DNA of 64,000 nt from Auriscalpium vulgare (lineage: Eukaryota; Basidiomycota; Agaricomycetes; Russulales; Auriscalpiaceae), in assembly GCA_019915015.1 (NCBI GenBank), contig JAHBBC010000026.1, forward strand, positions 310,001-374,000. The letters are read 5' to 3'. Of this stretch, positions 20,623-32,608 are shown in pieces. Position 1 is the stretch's first letter. The number at the start of each line of letters is the position of its first letter. The notes beneath the pieces were generated by a model. The model searched no databases. It was not told where the DNA came from and saw nothing but the letters and a program-made list of their open reading frames with translations. Position numbers and translations under genes: made by a program.

Positions 20623-21638
20623 TGCTGCGCTGTGAAGGCCTGGTTTAACCAAAGCATAAGTTCTGAGAGGAGAAGAAATACGGTAGATGAAACAGAACCT
20701 TGGCACCTGTGCTGAAATCCTGGTGCCGGCGACGCAGATAGGAGACGATGAGAGCGAAGGCCTGCTGCGGGCCGGGGCCCTGCGCGGGCGTCGACGCGTC
20801 ATCGGCACGTGGTCGGTTCGACTTGGGGACGACTTCTCGCAGCAACAAGCATGAACGACTGGACAAGGACCACCGGTAAGTCCTTCAAACGCGCCTTGTC
20901 TTCCTCCTCTTATTAGCCATCTCCACCAGCATACCCGCGCTCCAGAGCTATCGCCAAACTCCGGCGACATGCCATGGCCTTCCTCTGCAAATGAGACGAA
21001 CTGCGCGCGCAGCTTCCCGCACACAATGCGCGCGAGCAATTGAACGGAAGACTGACTTTTGCGAGCTGGATGCTCTCAGGAAGTTGGGCATAGGCGGCCG
21101 GATCGAGGTACGCGGTGTGTATGCGCCGTCCTTCCATTGCTCACATAGCGTCTGCTTCCCAGGCCTACGCACGCGAGTGGCCCACCGCACCGACATCAAT
21201 CATCAATCATCGATCATCCCTCTCCCAGCCCGCTCAAACGTTTCTCACTGCCAGGGCATGGACGAGAGCATGGCGGCTAGACGAGGCGCGCAATTCAAGC
21301 TTCCATCTATAAGTGCGCTCCGATTTTCTGCTGGTTGCGGGTGTATGCTAACCTAGTCTATATGAATCCGCAGGGTCGTCTCTCCGGCCAGCTCTCCGCT
21401 GACGGCGTCTTTTCTCTCTCCTCGACACCCCACGCATGGCCAAACAGACCGGTACATGCCCTTCTTCCACTTCATGGTCATTTCCATTCCTCCGGCATCG
21501 CGGGCAACGAGCGGCACGCGCCCTTTGTCACACCTACCACACACATCGGTGAGGGCAGCCGACCACCACGAATGCAACACGCACGATGCATCCTCTGGGG
21601 ACAGACACCCACCAGAGCTAACATCGTTCTCATCCGAA
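20623..21638. other. Promoter remnant of the mini F-box gene and duplicated esterase upstream region
   Basis: Positions 20640-20830 carry the F-box upstream block (AACCAAAGCATAAGTTCT and following). Positions 21350-21500 resemble about 35890-36010. No gene in its own right is supported. Confidence 0.5.
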
Positions 21639-22580
21639 ATGCTTCTCGCAACAGTCCTCGCAGCACTCAGCTTCGGCCTCGCGGTTCGCGGTGCCGCCTT
21701 CACTTCGACCACTGTCGCCTCTGAACCGGCTGCCAGTGCGACCGTCAATACGACGTCCGGCCAGCTCGTTGGGCTTGAGAGTAGCGGAGGTACTTTCGCA
21801 TTACCCCGCACCACAACAGCATCTTTCTGACTATGTGCGCCCGACAGTGCGCTCATTCCTCGGTGTGGTGCGCAATTTCCTTGTCTCCGCGCTGCGTACA
21901 GTGCCCGACGGTCTGACTGCTCTTTTGTTGCAGCGCTACGCGGAGCCGGTCACCATCTCCGATGCGGCGCCGCCCGTTGCGTTCCAATCCCAAACGACCT
22001 TCAATGCCACCACTCTGCAGCCGTCCTGCAGCTCAGCGTCGGAGGACTGCATGTACTTGTAAGTATTCCACATGTCTCCTCGTCACTACATGCGCTCAAT
22101 TCGCATTCATAACGCCAGGAACGTGTGGGCGGGGCCTCTGGCGCCGCCAACCCGACGCCGACTGTGGTCTACTGGATCCCGTCAGGGTGAGTCGTCTCCG
22201 CATCGCACCGCATGCCGCAGCAGCGCTCACCGCCCTCTCAATTCGGAGTGCAAATGCGTCGGCATTCGATGGCACGTCGCTCCTGCAGAATGGAGTCATC
22301 GCCGTCGCGGTGAACACCCGCGCGAACGTCACCAGGCTGCTCGACCAGTCGCTCGCGTTGAACTGGGTGGTAGACAACGCGCAGCAATTTAGAGGAAACA
22401 GCGCAAATGTCACGGTCGTGGTGAGTGAATATATTTACTGTGTGATGGACCGGCACTTATGTGACTTCTAGGCACAGGGCGGCGCTTCGGAATGAGCATC
22501 TTTACTGTTGATTGCTCGCCGCACACGGACAGAACCGTCTTTTTCCGCTCGTTCCAAATGACTATGTTTCCCAAATGGAC
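21639..22580 (+). pseudogene. Carboxylesterase type B fragment, copy 2
   Basis: Signal peptide MLLATVLAALSFGLAVRGAAF, then NTTSGQLVGLESSGG (exon 21639-21789), the 20-nt exon at 21848-21867, RYAEPV...EDCMYL from 21934, then a fourth exon that is out of frame by one base (a G run ahead of ANPTPTVVYWIPSG), and NASAFDGTSLLQN...VTVV. As in copy 1, about 16 residues before LLDQ are deleted. After the intron that precedes the nucleophile elbow the GxSxG sequence is not recoverable and the distal half is missing. No repeat domain is present. It is a relative of copy 1 that died in the same way. Confidence 0.85.
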
Positions 22581-24390
22581 ACTCTCTCCCCCTTTGTTTA
22601 ATCGTACTACGTCCGTGAATGCGATGTTTGGTGTCAAATGATTGGTTACAACAACAGCACTCGGGCGTGCGCAATGCGTCCAGTGGGTGTGCGTGTGAGA
22701 TGGCCATCTGATGACGAGGAGCAGGTGCGCGATCCGCATACAATCCAGAGTCTCGCGATACGAATCGCCGCATAGCCTCTTCTTCCAAGCACGTACTGAA
22801 ATTTTCACGTGAAATAGATACATGCGATGAAAGTAAAGAGCCCGCATAGAACGTCAGGGAAGCGAGCCGAGCGAGTTCTTTCGCAGCGGCGTCATCCTGT
22901 GGCGAACGTCATAAATTAGCGTAGCATCTGGACATACAAAATTTCGGACGCTCACATATTGTACTGCGCGCACATAGAGGGGCTTGATGATTAACCGGTT
23001 CTTGATGACATGGATACGGTGCTCCACGAGCTTGACACAGCAATCCTGCGCGTACGATCAGCATACAGAATACACATGCAATGCGAGAAACCATACGATT
23101 TCTTCGGCAAACAGGCTTGAGAGCGCGGAGCACCAGATCAGAATCAGCCAGCTGCGCTTTTGCATATACACGATGGGGGAATTGGCGGGAACGAATTGGG
23201 TCTTGAATGCTAGATAGCTCAGGGTGAGATGCCACAGCGACCGACTGTGGAGAACTCGGGGTCAGAGAGCGCAGAACGGTAGGACGGGAGCGTTTCAGCG
23301 CTCAGCAGCCTTCCGCAAAGGAAGAATGCGCAGCGTTGACATTTTGGCGAGGGCTGGGGGCGTGCTGCGGTTGGCATAGATAATCACAAACGGATTGGCA
23401 GGCGCAGCGAGAGAAGCAATCTTCCGCTCTTGCAGTTCCGCTCTTGCTGGCAGTATCCTGAGATGCGGGATTTCACTGAAGGGATGTTCAGGGAGAGGAG
23501 AAGCGTGGTGCGCATAAGATGGAAGAATGGTAGAAGGGCGAGGCCCAGGTTTGCCAGCAGCACAGCGGCGCTCCTCCAACGTGGTCACGCCAACGTCGAT
23601 TGTTGTTGATGGACAGAATGCACCGTGTGTAGAGGTCGACGAGGACGACCCGTTCGAATGTGAGACCTCCTGCTCGGCGAAGGCGCCAGGCATTGCTAGG
23701 GCAATCGTCCACGGTTGCAACGACATTCTCTGGAGTTCGCGATATGTTGATCCCAGATAGTCCGATGAGATGCTTTAGAGTCGTCCGAAAGCGCGATTCT
23801 GGATGGTAGATAGTGAGGGAAGAGAAGAAAGGAGAGGCCGCAATTGCCGCCCGAAGCACACGTCAACGTGGCGCACTGTCCGTAATCATGTGTCGCACCG
23901 ACATCAACTGCGGGGCATCGGAGGATGGCGCATAGCATCGGCTGTACCCGCGATGATGAGCAGGATATGAAGACCGGGAGAAGTTGCAGTCGAATAGACT
24001 GGAAGCGGTTGCGGCTTGGCGCGTCGGGGTACACATTCAGCGACAGGCCCGTGGCTTGAGCGTGAATGCGGAGGGCTGGGAAGCATGATATACTTGGTAG
24101 GCGACGAGGTGCTGCCGGTGAATGGTGCCATGATCCAAGACGTCGCCGCCGGTGAGTATGAAAAAAGCGTAGCCCGGCGCGGTGAGCGTGCCGAGCGTGG
24201 AGAGTAGGATAAGCCGTAGTGAGTGAAGCCTTCACGGTCAGCGGGGGAGACACCAGTCGATGATATAGGTTGCAAATGATGGAAGGAGAAACATATGTGT
24301 CTTTGGCTGCGTACCGCCTCGTCGAGAGATCGGGATGTCGTTCAGAAGGATGTATGTGTCTTGATAAATAAAGGAGTCTTCCGCCTTACT
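22581..24390. other. Intergenic with eroded minus-strand remnant beside the F-box gene
   Basis: Between about 23480 and 24280 the minus strand keeps broken coding-like pieces (for example SSLTIYHPES, TLKHLIGLSG and FERVVLVDLYTRCIL). They are echoed at 61.0-61.4 kb (TSLTILQTS, LEHLIGLCG) downstream of another F-box copy. It looks like the remains of a companion gene that travels with the F-box unit. No function is recognised. 22600-23280 holds nothing convincing. Confidence 0.4.
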
Positions 24391-25507
24391 TTAAATCCAG
24401 TCGACGTTTCCAATGCGCTGGAAGAAGCGTCAGAATAGCTGGCTGGAAATGCATGAATCCAACTAGACCTACCCGGTACATGAGGGGTTCACTGTACAGC
24501 ACGACTTCCACACGCATCTCCTCACACACGCGCGTCAAGTCCGCCAGCGCCTTCGCGGACAGCACCTGGGTCGCCGAGACCAGACGCAATACCGGCAGCG
24601 CCTTGATTGCCTCAAGCAGAAACAGGGTAGGCACACTCATGTCCTTATTTGTGGACGGGTGGTAGCCCAAATGATGGAGGGTCCGCGGAAGAACCACAGG
24701 ACTCGCGGGGCGAGCTGTCAATACAAGCGTCTCCAGTCGCACTAAGCGGTTGATGACGTCCTGCGGAGGCGGCGTACCGCCTAGGAAGAGCGACGTGAGA
24801 TTTTCCAGTGCGCGCGTTGTGTTGAATGCCCCCAAACAGAGCGGATCATCCCAGCGGACGTTAAACACCTCCAGCTCGCGCAGCGCGGATGTGTCGGCTG
24901 CCTCCAGGATCCATCTTGCAGTCAAGGGACAGCGCCAGTGTATCACGCCGCTTCGTGGTGTTTTCAATGGTACGAGAGATTCGGGAGGGACGAACCGGCC
25001 TGCTGACACATAACTATATATCTCGAAGGACGCGAGGTCGGGCCAGAGGCCGAGGAATGGAGAAATGCGGCACGGTGTATTTCCAATTTTCAGATGCTTC
25101 AACTTGAGATCCATCCCGCGCATACGCTCTACTAGGCTGATGATGCTGGATTGATCGATGTCGAGGTGAAGAGAGAGGCTGTTCAGATTCGGAAAGAGCG
25201 CGAGCAGGGCGAGGGCGTCGTCGGCCTCGGTGGCCCATGTAGGCCCGCTGAATAGCGCAATCGCAAAGAAGCGTGTGTACGTCCCGAGACGGGCATTTTT
25301 CCGGACCGCGTTGAGGAGCATGGCCAGCTTGTCCCCAGTTAATTCGGGGCTGATGCGGCGTAAGAGGAGCCGCTGAGCGGGAGTCGTCCACGCTTTGCAA
25401 ACCAAGGAGCATGCGCGGAGCATTTGGCGGTCAATATTGACGTGCTGATAGTCGCGGTAGACCCAGTCGATGATCTCGACGTGGACGTCGAATGGGAGGG
25501 CAATCAT
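24391..25507 (-). CDS. F-box-like LRR protein, copy B (intact)
   Basis: Exon 1 runs from the ATG at 25507 to 24473 and exon 2 from 24417 to 24391, together 353 aa. The intron has a GTAGGT donor and CTTCCAG acceptor, and the last exon encodes RIGNVDWI, the family terminus. Residues 1-50 (ALPFDVHVEIIDWVYR...LRACSLVCKAWTTPAQRLLLRRI) form an F-box-like segment that would bind a Skp1-type adaptor. The rest is LRR-like (NLNSLSLHL, LKLKHLKIGNTP, RELEVFNV, LENLTSLFLG) and could select substrates for ubiquitination. The role is inferred from the fold family; partners are unknown. The frame has no lesion. F-box proteins of this style are highly expanded in Agaricomycetes. Confidence 0.8.
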
Positions 25508-28500
25508 TGCTGCTGCAGATGCTTAGTTTGACCAAAGCATAAGTTCTCGGAGTAGACAGACGTACAGTGGATGCGACAAAGCCGGGGTGCTGATGCTGGA
25601 GTCTGGGTGCAGCGAGCTGAGCGAGCGCTGAGCTTATATGCGACACCGATGGGAGACGATGGGAGAGATGAGAGTGAGGCCTGCCGGCAGGCGCACGGCG
25701 CGGGGCGCTCTGCTGGATTTCCCACGCGCGTTGACTTGCTCTTGCGCTTGCTGCCACTGGCCTTGTGCTCCCATTAATCCTTGCTTTTCTCCCTACTCCT
25801 GCATCAGCGCAAATTACTGGAGAGCGCAGCTGCGAAAGCAAACGAGGGCTTGACCATGCGCCTTCGTACTCGGCCACCCCGTACTGCCAGCTGGCAGGTT
25901 GAACGACTGCCATGACGTGCGTCGCATCTCTTGCTCTACGCTGCCCATCTCACAACTCACAGTACCGCACCGCAGGACCCACACAAACGTTGCTCGTCGC
26001 ACGATAGCGATCCCACAGCAGAATGCGCTGGGAGCACACGCCGCGTGCTGCTGGTTGCCCGGTTTCCCAGCCATGCCTCGAACCAGGACGAGCCGATGGC
26101 GCAAGACGCTCGATCATAACCCGAGCTGGTCCCTGGCAATTTGTGCGGAAGACGGGCGGGCGGCGGCTTTAGGTGCGCCGAACATTTTCTCTTCCTTTTC
26201 CGCATCGCTCACGCATCTTTGAAGACCAGAGGCACCATCATCCTGTTGCCTCGCAACTGCACGAATCGAGCCCGCAGACCATGGCCACGCGGAGACGCTC
26301 GGGGTGCCATCGCACGATTGGCTGCCCGCGTCCGGGTACCGAATTTGTCTTGGCAGAGTGGACCCTTCAGTACCTCAAACATTCAAGCTCGCACCACATT
26401 CCCGTGCTCTGATAATTGCGAGGACGTGCGTCTTTGTGATAGCTGTGCGATTGAGACCTGACGATTTGCGTCAGTCGGTGCGCTAGATTGACTCCGTGTC
26501 GTCCATGTCGCGGTGGAAATTCCTGTGGTGCCTCGTCAGCCCTCCACCTCCGCCAGGTTCACTGAAGTTGCCTTGAATTTCCCCACCTCTGCCCGGGCCC
26601 GATTCCGCTGGCGTTCACTCTTTTATGGGCAACACCAGCCCACGAGTCGACGAACAAAGTCGTCCTCGTCGCGTACCCAAGCTGCTTACCGCGAGAAAGA
26701 AGGCCTGGTTGCGCATATCCGCAGGGCGGGCGCGGCGCGGAACGCGGTGCGTTTGTCCATCCTGACGTCAGTGTGATTTCGAATTTTGCTGATGTCTCGG
26801 TGGTAGAGGCGCCGTGTCACGCTGGCACGGGCCGGCGTGCTGCGCGAAAGAGGTGCCTTCCCATCGCGGAGCAATACGCCGGGTGCGAGGACGTGTCGTG
26901 TAATTGCTGGTACGTTGACCCTCGCTGCGCCTCATGGAACTCGAGGCGTATGCTCACCACTCCCGGCTTGGTCAGACTGATGCCACTCTCGCGCCGCCGG
27001 CTCGGCTTACTGCGAGGATTGAATGTGCCACCGACGCAGCTGCGGGTGCCCCGTATGCGTCCGCGCTAGGTGATGTGGCTGCGCAGATTACGATTCCTAT
27101 GAATCGTTGCTTATGTCATCTACATCCAGCTTTTTTTCGACCCATGCAACGACAGTCTGTGTCGCCTTTTTTGGAAATTCACTCCCACGCTTTGTCCACT
27201 CGCGCTTTCAGCTCCCTCACCAGCCTCACGTCTACTCGGGATGATACACTCACTGTACACATATTGTTGCCTATAAAGCATTCCACACACACAGTAATAT
27301 TACTAGGATTGAGCGTATAGAACAGCAGAGCGTATAGAACAGCACGATTGCTAGCAAGAGATGATGACGTCATTCCGGCCATTAAATTGCATTTAAAACC
27401 CGAAATGATGTCATTGCTCTTGAGCTCAAACCGCAGGGCAAAGATGTCAAATAAAGTAGTCTCTGTTACATATTCTTCCAATTTGAGAAGATTATTGAAC
27501 CCCGTATTGCACCTGGAATCGTACTGCCGCGCTATGCGTCGGCCCACTCCCAGCAAGTTGACATCGAGGACGGGTGGAGGTGCTGGTGGCGCGAGAGCCC
27601 GAGAGCTTGCGGCGGGAGCTGCTTCGGGCATTGGTTTGGGATGTAAGTGCCCTGGCGGTAACTGTGTGGTGTTTTAGATATGCGGGTGTGTATGCGCGTG
27701 GCCATAGCTGGCTGCGAGGGTCGGGCGTTGCGCTTGCTGCGTTTGCTTTGTCCTTATAGCCGCTCATCTGCATAATTATATTCGAGATAGGTCATGATTC
27801 AGATCTAGGACTCCGCGTGTGGTAATACTCCTTCCCGGGTGATTAATGCATGGCAATATAACATAATGTTCGCGGTTTGCTGCAGAGAAGAGCCCACGTG
27901 TTGGCAACGCGTCGGACCGCCCCCAGCGTATTTGGCACGTATGCTGAGTCACGGTCCTGCACAAAGGGAAGCGCGCCTTGCTATCGTCTTGTATGGCCGC
28001 GGTCTGCAGGGCTGAGGCTGACCGGGCGGGTGAAAATACGATGGCGAGCCGGAGAAGAGCGACTCTGGCGCGGCGCCGAACAGACAGACAGGGCGAGGGC
28101 GAGGGAGTGCAGGTTGATTCCGCAGAGGCGATGGGATAGTGTATGTGCTGGAAAGAGACAGCACACGCAGCTGTAGGTAGAGGCCTGGATCGGTGCGGCC
28201 ATGCATATGTAAGTACCAGTAGATTGGAAGTATACGCACTGTGAAATCCTGGGGGACTGATTGCGTCGACGAGTCGTGCTCCTCCCGCTACATCCATCCA
28301 TTGGTTGTTTCAGAAGCTTGAGGTGGACTTTCGGTCTAGCGAGAGCCTGAACGACGGAGAGTCATTGAGCGTTGGCGATCCTGCGCGTTGTCCATATGTT
28401 GATCTGGAGATTCTACGCGTGCGTTGAACAGGCAGTTATGGAGGTGGGCGATGCGACACGAACACGGTGGATGCAGCCACGACGCGACGACGTGGCTTCT

Positions 28501-29529
28501 CGCATGCGGCATCACAGCGCCTATTCTCTTCTTCTCTTCTTCGCCATCGCCATCATGCAGCCTCCACCAGCGTCGACCCCCTCGCATGCGCCGCGCTGGA
28601 GACGTGACGGTTGGCCGGCTGTGTTCTGCTATTGATCAGTTGGAGTCGATCGCAGTCGAGAGGAAGAGATGGCGCCCGGGGCGTTGGGAGAGCGGGCAGT
28701 ACGCCGACACTCACTTATGCTCGCCCTGTCCATGCCACTGACCCGATACGCGGCCCCCCTTCCTCGTCGAAGGGAGATTCACCGTGCTGCGTTCTCTGCT
28801 TGCCATCGCCGCTTTCGCCGTGCCACTGCGCATCTCCCGCATCGTGTCGACTACTTAGATTTGCCAACGCTCGGCGACTAGGTGCGCCATGATATTCATG
28901 TGCTCATTGCTTCCGCATCGCTGACACCGTGGATGCCGTGGATCTGCTCTACATCGCCGACGCGCGTCTCCCAGGTCGACACGACGCCCCCGATCATCGT
29001 ATCTACCTTCGCGGCCCAGACACCTCCACGCGCACTCCGTGCTAGCGCCTCGGGACCCGTTGGCCGCCCTCCACCCAGACACGCGTACGCCAATCCACGC
29101 GTCCGAGTAGTACGGCTCCGCACCGCGGCCCGTGGCTCAGCGCCCCGCTGACTCCAGCACTTGAAGTTCAAGCTTCAAGCTTCGAGCTTCAAGCTGCGAG
29201 ATTAGGCTCCTGGTTCCATGCCTCGGCGACGGGCAGCAGGGCGGTGGGATTATATTGCCGTATGTAGGCACATCAAATGATACGGTATGCGTATCTGCGG
29301 CGATTCTCCCTGTGTGCTGGATGACCGGTGACCCCCGGTAACGATGCGTCGGGGACTCTGCTGCATCGTGTGCGTGTTGGACGGCCCCTCTGCTGCGCAG
29401 CGTGCGTTCTCCTGCTTAGTGTACTCATACTCTTTTGTCTTGTAGATACACAATCCAGTGCTTCCGTAGCACATATATCCAATGGCAATACACTAGTGTT
29501 TGCACGGACGAACAACCTGCAGACCATGT
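25508..29529. other. Long gene-poor stretch with duplicated fragments
   Basis: 25508-25760 is the upstream block of the F-box gene, shared with 20640-20830. 26300-26460 weakly resembles pieces near 8.3-8.4 and 36.4-36.5 kb. A protein-like minus-strand stretch at 27110-27310 is described as a separate finding. 29160-29200 is a short GCTTCAAGCTTC-type tandem repeat. I see no complete gene. Confidence 0.45.
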
Positions 29530-30110
29530 AACACATACATATGAGTCACTACACTATGAATGATGCGAGAATCCGTTTGGATCGACTCCGAAAGCCCGTT
29601 TGTGGCGGTCCTACAAGCCCCGGGCACGTCAATCTGCGACTCGGAGGGTTGAGCATGGGCACGGCGACAAGCGTGCGCCGGAGGCGAACGCACCCGGGCT
29701 GCAAAGGGAGCTAGGTCAGGTCTGCCGCGGTGAAAGTAGCCCCCACGGGCAGGTGTAGTGGCGGCCGTCCGGCCCTGCGTCCACGATAGGGTGTCAGTGA
29801 CAAGCGACATGAGAATGCTAGGGAAGGACTGCGTACTTACATGCGGCTGACAGACTTCGCACGAGTAGAGTCACCTGAAGATTGCACAAGATGGCGCAGA
29901 CCGGGGACGGGGTATATGCGGGGTGGAGAAAAGGGCCAGGATGAGGAGCGCAGAGCGTGGGGTGGGTGGAGGTGCATGCACATGGCGGTGCGTGGAGAAG
30001 AGCGATCTGAGAGCCGGAGAGAGCTGCCCAGGGTTATATAGGGCGCGGTGTTTGGCTTGAGGGCAGCTGCAGGTGTCAAATAGCGCGCGCGACGCGACCT
30101 TGCGACGGGC
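29530..30110 (-). pseudogene. Eroded minus-strand gene with TATA promoter block, copy P3
   Basis: The promoter block is the clearest of the five: GCGCTATTTGACA, AAGCCAAACACCGCGCCC, TATATAA at 30034-30040, then an ATG near 29982. Downstream pieces match P1, including ALLILALFSTP in a shifted frame, SLVTDTLSWTQGR near 29770-29810, and DSRIIH near 29560. The pieces do not join into one frame. Confidence 0.45.
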
Positions 30111-30650
30111 CGTGAGCTGCAGCTCGCCCGGGCTCCTTGCAATTGCTAGATCTGGCTCTTCCAATTGGCTACCTTCGAATCATCCTTGGGTGTCGCACTG
30201 CAGAACCACGCAGGGTCTGGACGACGCGCTTCAAGTTGCCATGCAGCGCGCTGTGCTGGTCGAGGTTGCGTCGCTCGAGAGCACGGACTCGTGTCCAGTT
30301 CGGGTCGGTACGTTTGCTAGTAGCTCCCCGCCTACAATACTTACTTCTTCAATTCACTTGCAGACAGGCTCATCAATACCGCGGCAGCTGTGGGCCTGTA
30401 ATACTGCTCGGGCTGGTCGGCGTGGGCCACATCCCGCGCCGACGCGTCTTCGGCACGTGATCCGTTCGAATTCGAGGCTGAGCGGCGAGCGCGCGACGGG
30501 CTCTTCAACTTCCTCTGCTCTTCCTCCCATTCTGTCCAAAGCTACCTGTGGCATGTGCTCGTCTAGCGGCACAGATTTAACGACGCCCGCTTCCAGGTGG
30601 ACTGCAGGACCAATGGAACACATGTCGGACTTGGAAACCCGCGCTGGCCC
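30111..30650. other. Intergenic, duplicated motifs only
   Basis: A long open frame on the plus strand is Ser-rich and lacks any domain signal. The sequence at 30430-30480 and following is shared in degenerate form with 39600 and 43170, so it is the leading part of the duplicated block described next. Confidence 0.4.
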
Positions 30651-31720
30651 GGGAAGTAGGAGGTGCGGTATCCGCTCTCTCGAATCCCAATATCTCGGCT
30701 TATCTCAGCAAATTTCAGTGCTACTAAACCATGTCCACGTCTTCCGAGAGAGATAGGGAGCGTACGTGACTCTCAGAGGACATATGGATCAGCTACTTGT
30801 CAGTATGCGAGGATGTCGGGCGTGAGCAAGGAATATGGGCAGCGGTGCGCGGTGTCTCTGTATGCGATTTTGTTTCCATCGCCCACGCATATTACCAAGT
30901 GCCCCGTACCCGTACTGCACAGCGACTCCCGGGACACGCGCGGGGTCGCCCAGCCCTTCGACGACAAGACACAATACGCGCTCGGACGCGAGATATGGAC
31001 ATCCCCTTCAACTGGGATACGACGCACCCCAGGCCGCCTCTCCTTTGACATACTAATTCTCTACGACTTTCCAGTGCCTGAGTCGTGTACGTAACCGCGC
31101 TGGTTCATCGTATGCATCGCTCATGACACTGCTCCCAGTGCCGAGAGGACTCTGCGTCAGCTGAACGTCTAGTCATACTGGTCTATGTCATTGTACCCGG
31201 CTGCTCAAGGCAAGTCATTCATGCGCGCTCTCCGATGAATTCGTTCCTAATGTATCTTGCTCTAGGTCTTCAACAAGCAAGCACCTCAATCCGCCGGTCT
31301 CAATCTCCATCCACGCGCCCGTGTCCAGCAAGAAAGCATGACACAATCCAGCATAATTACGGGCTCTCGGTCTTCCAGCTCCACCGCGCTCAGCGGGCAG
31401 CCACTGGTGCGTCGTGCATGCGCTGTGGCCGTCCGCGTCGCTCACGCAGCATCTATCAGGGCATCCGCTCTCGTGGAAGCAAACCTAGACCCCCCGCGCG
31501 CGCTTCGTGCCGTCCGAATAGCTGCTACCCGTGCAATAGTCCACAGGTCGTCGATGACGTACGTACCAGGGGACCTGAGCGCGCAGGGGATCCAGGACAA
31601 GGGCACTAGAGCCCCAGCCAGGACGTCGAGGGAGGCCGGCCTGGTTGACGTATGCGCATACACCCGGCTTGATAGAATGGGGACTGGGCAGCTCGGACTG
31701 GCCTGAGGTACGCCGTATAT
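30651..31720 (+). pseudogene. Eroded spliced gene of unknown family, copy X
   Basis: Three copies (here, about 39.9-40.8 kb and about 43.1-44.3 kb) share intron-like boundaries. The intron starting GTGCGCGGTGTC near 30844 precedes an exon reading VPVLHSDSRDTRGVAQPFDDKTQY and ending ILILYDFPVPES. A second intron near 31093-31138 ends in GCTCCCAG. A third near 31403-31455 (GTGCGTCGTGCATGCGC) precedes an exon with RAVRIAATRAIVHRSS. The frames between them are broken. No domain is recognised. The pattern shows a formerly multi-exon gene duplicated at least twice. Confidence 0.45.
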
Positions 31721-32608
31721 GCGCCTGCGCGGAACTTACGATACTTACGCTGTTCAGTCTGACTCCGCCCAGGACGAGACAACCAGATGGAATCTAAGCG
31801 CAGTCGGCCACTGACAGGTGTCTCCGGGTCTTCCATTACAGGTATCTATTCGCCGTGCAAGGGTCAATGCGTACTTGGAAGGGGATGTATATGGCATTTG
31901 TAGGGGTTATGTTTATGTGCAAGCAGTATTGGGATTATAGATATCTCGATACACCCGCTCCTTGTCTTCCAGCTGCCCGCGCGGTCCCAAAGGCATCCGC
32001 TGATGATGAATGTTGGGCTCTCGTACACTGGCGCCGTCCATATAGGCGCCATGGCAATGTGTTATCGGCAGCGCTGCAGTTTGGGGAGGCAAGGTACGGC
32101 GGGAGAAGCGTCATGCGCACATGATGGGGGATGGTTGACAGCCCGGGCGAGGTCCAAGTGTGCTGCGCCGACGTCGACTGGGGGCACTCAAGGATGGTGG
32201 AAATCGTGGGTATGAACGGACACTGAATACCGGAATATAAAGACCGAGAGAAGTTGGCAGTTGAGAAAGACCGGAAGTGGTTGCGGCGGCTTGGCGCGCT
32301 GGGGTAAGGGTCGGAGCTTGAGCGTGAAATCGGAGAGTGTGAAGCATGAAGTATTTGGTTAGCGACGAGGTACCGCTGGTGACTGGAACGATGAACAGCG
32401 ACGTCGTCCGCGGCGGCTATGAGCGCGCCGAAAGTCCAGCCAAGCACGGGACCGATGTAGGCGGGGGGCCGCGGGATAGAAACCCCGTTGATGGGATTGG
32501 GTGTAGACGTGAAAAAGAATGGGGTATTGAATGCCGCCAGGCTCGTTGAGAGATCGTGACATTGAATATAAAACGATTGATGTGTATAGATCAGTCTTCC
32601 GCCTTCCT
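31721..32608. other. Intergenic with F-box companion remnant
   Basis: Positions 32100-32560 resemble 23760-24340 (for example GACCGAGAGAAGTTG, TGGAAGCGGTTGCGGC-like and GCGACGAGGT segments), the block that lies downstream of the other F-box copies. No intact frame. Confidence 0.45.

Noticed and set aside
23295..23726. 143-codon minus-strand frame as a gene
   Set aside because: The part conserved in the block at 61 kb is in a different frame, so this frame is probably a shadow of a decayed gene.
30073..30756. 227-codon plus-strand frame as a gene
   Set aside because: Ser/Pro-rich without domain, intron signals or conserved counterpart. It overlaps promoter block P3 and duplicated noncoding sequence.
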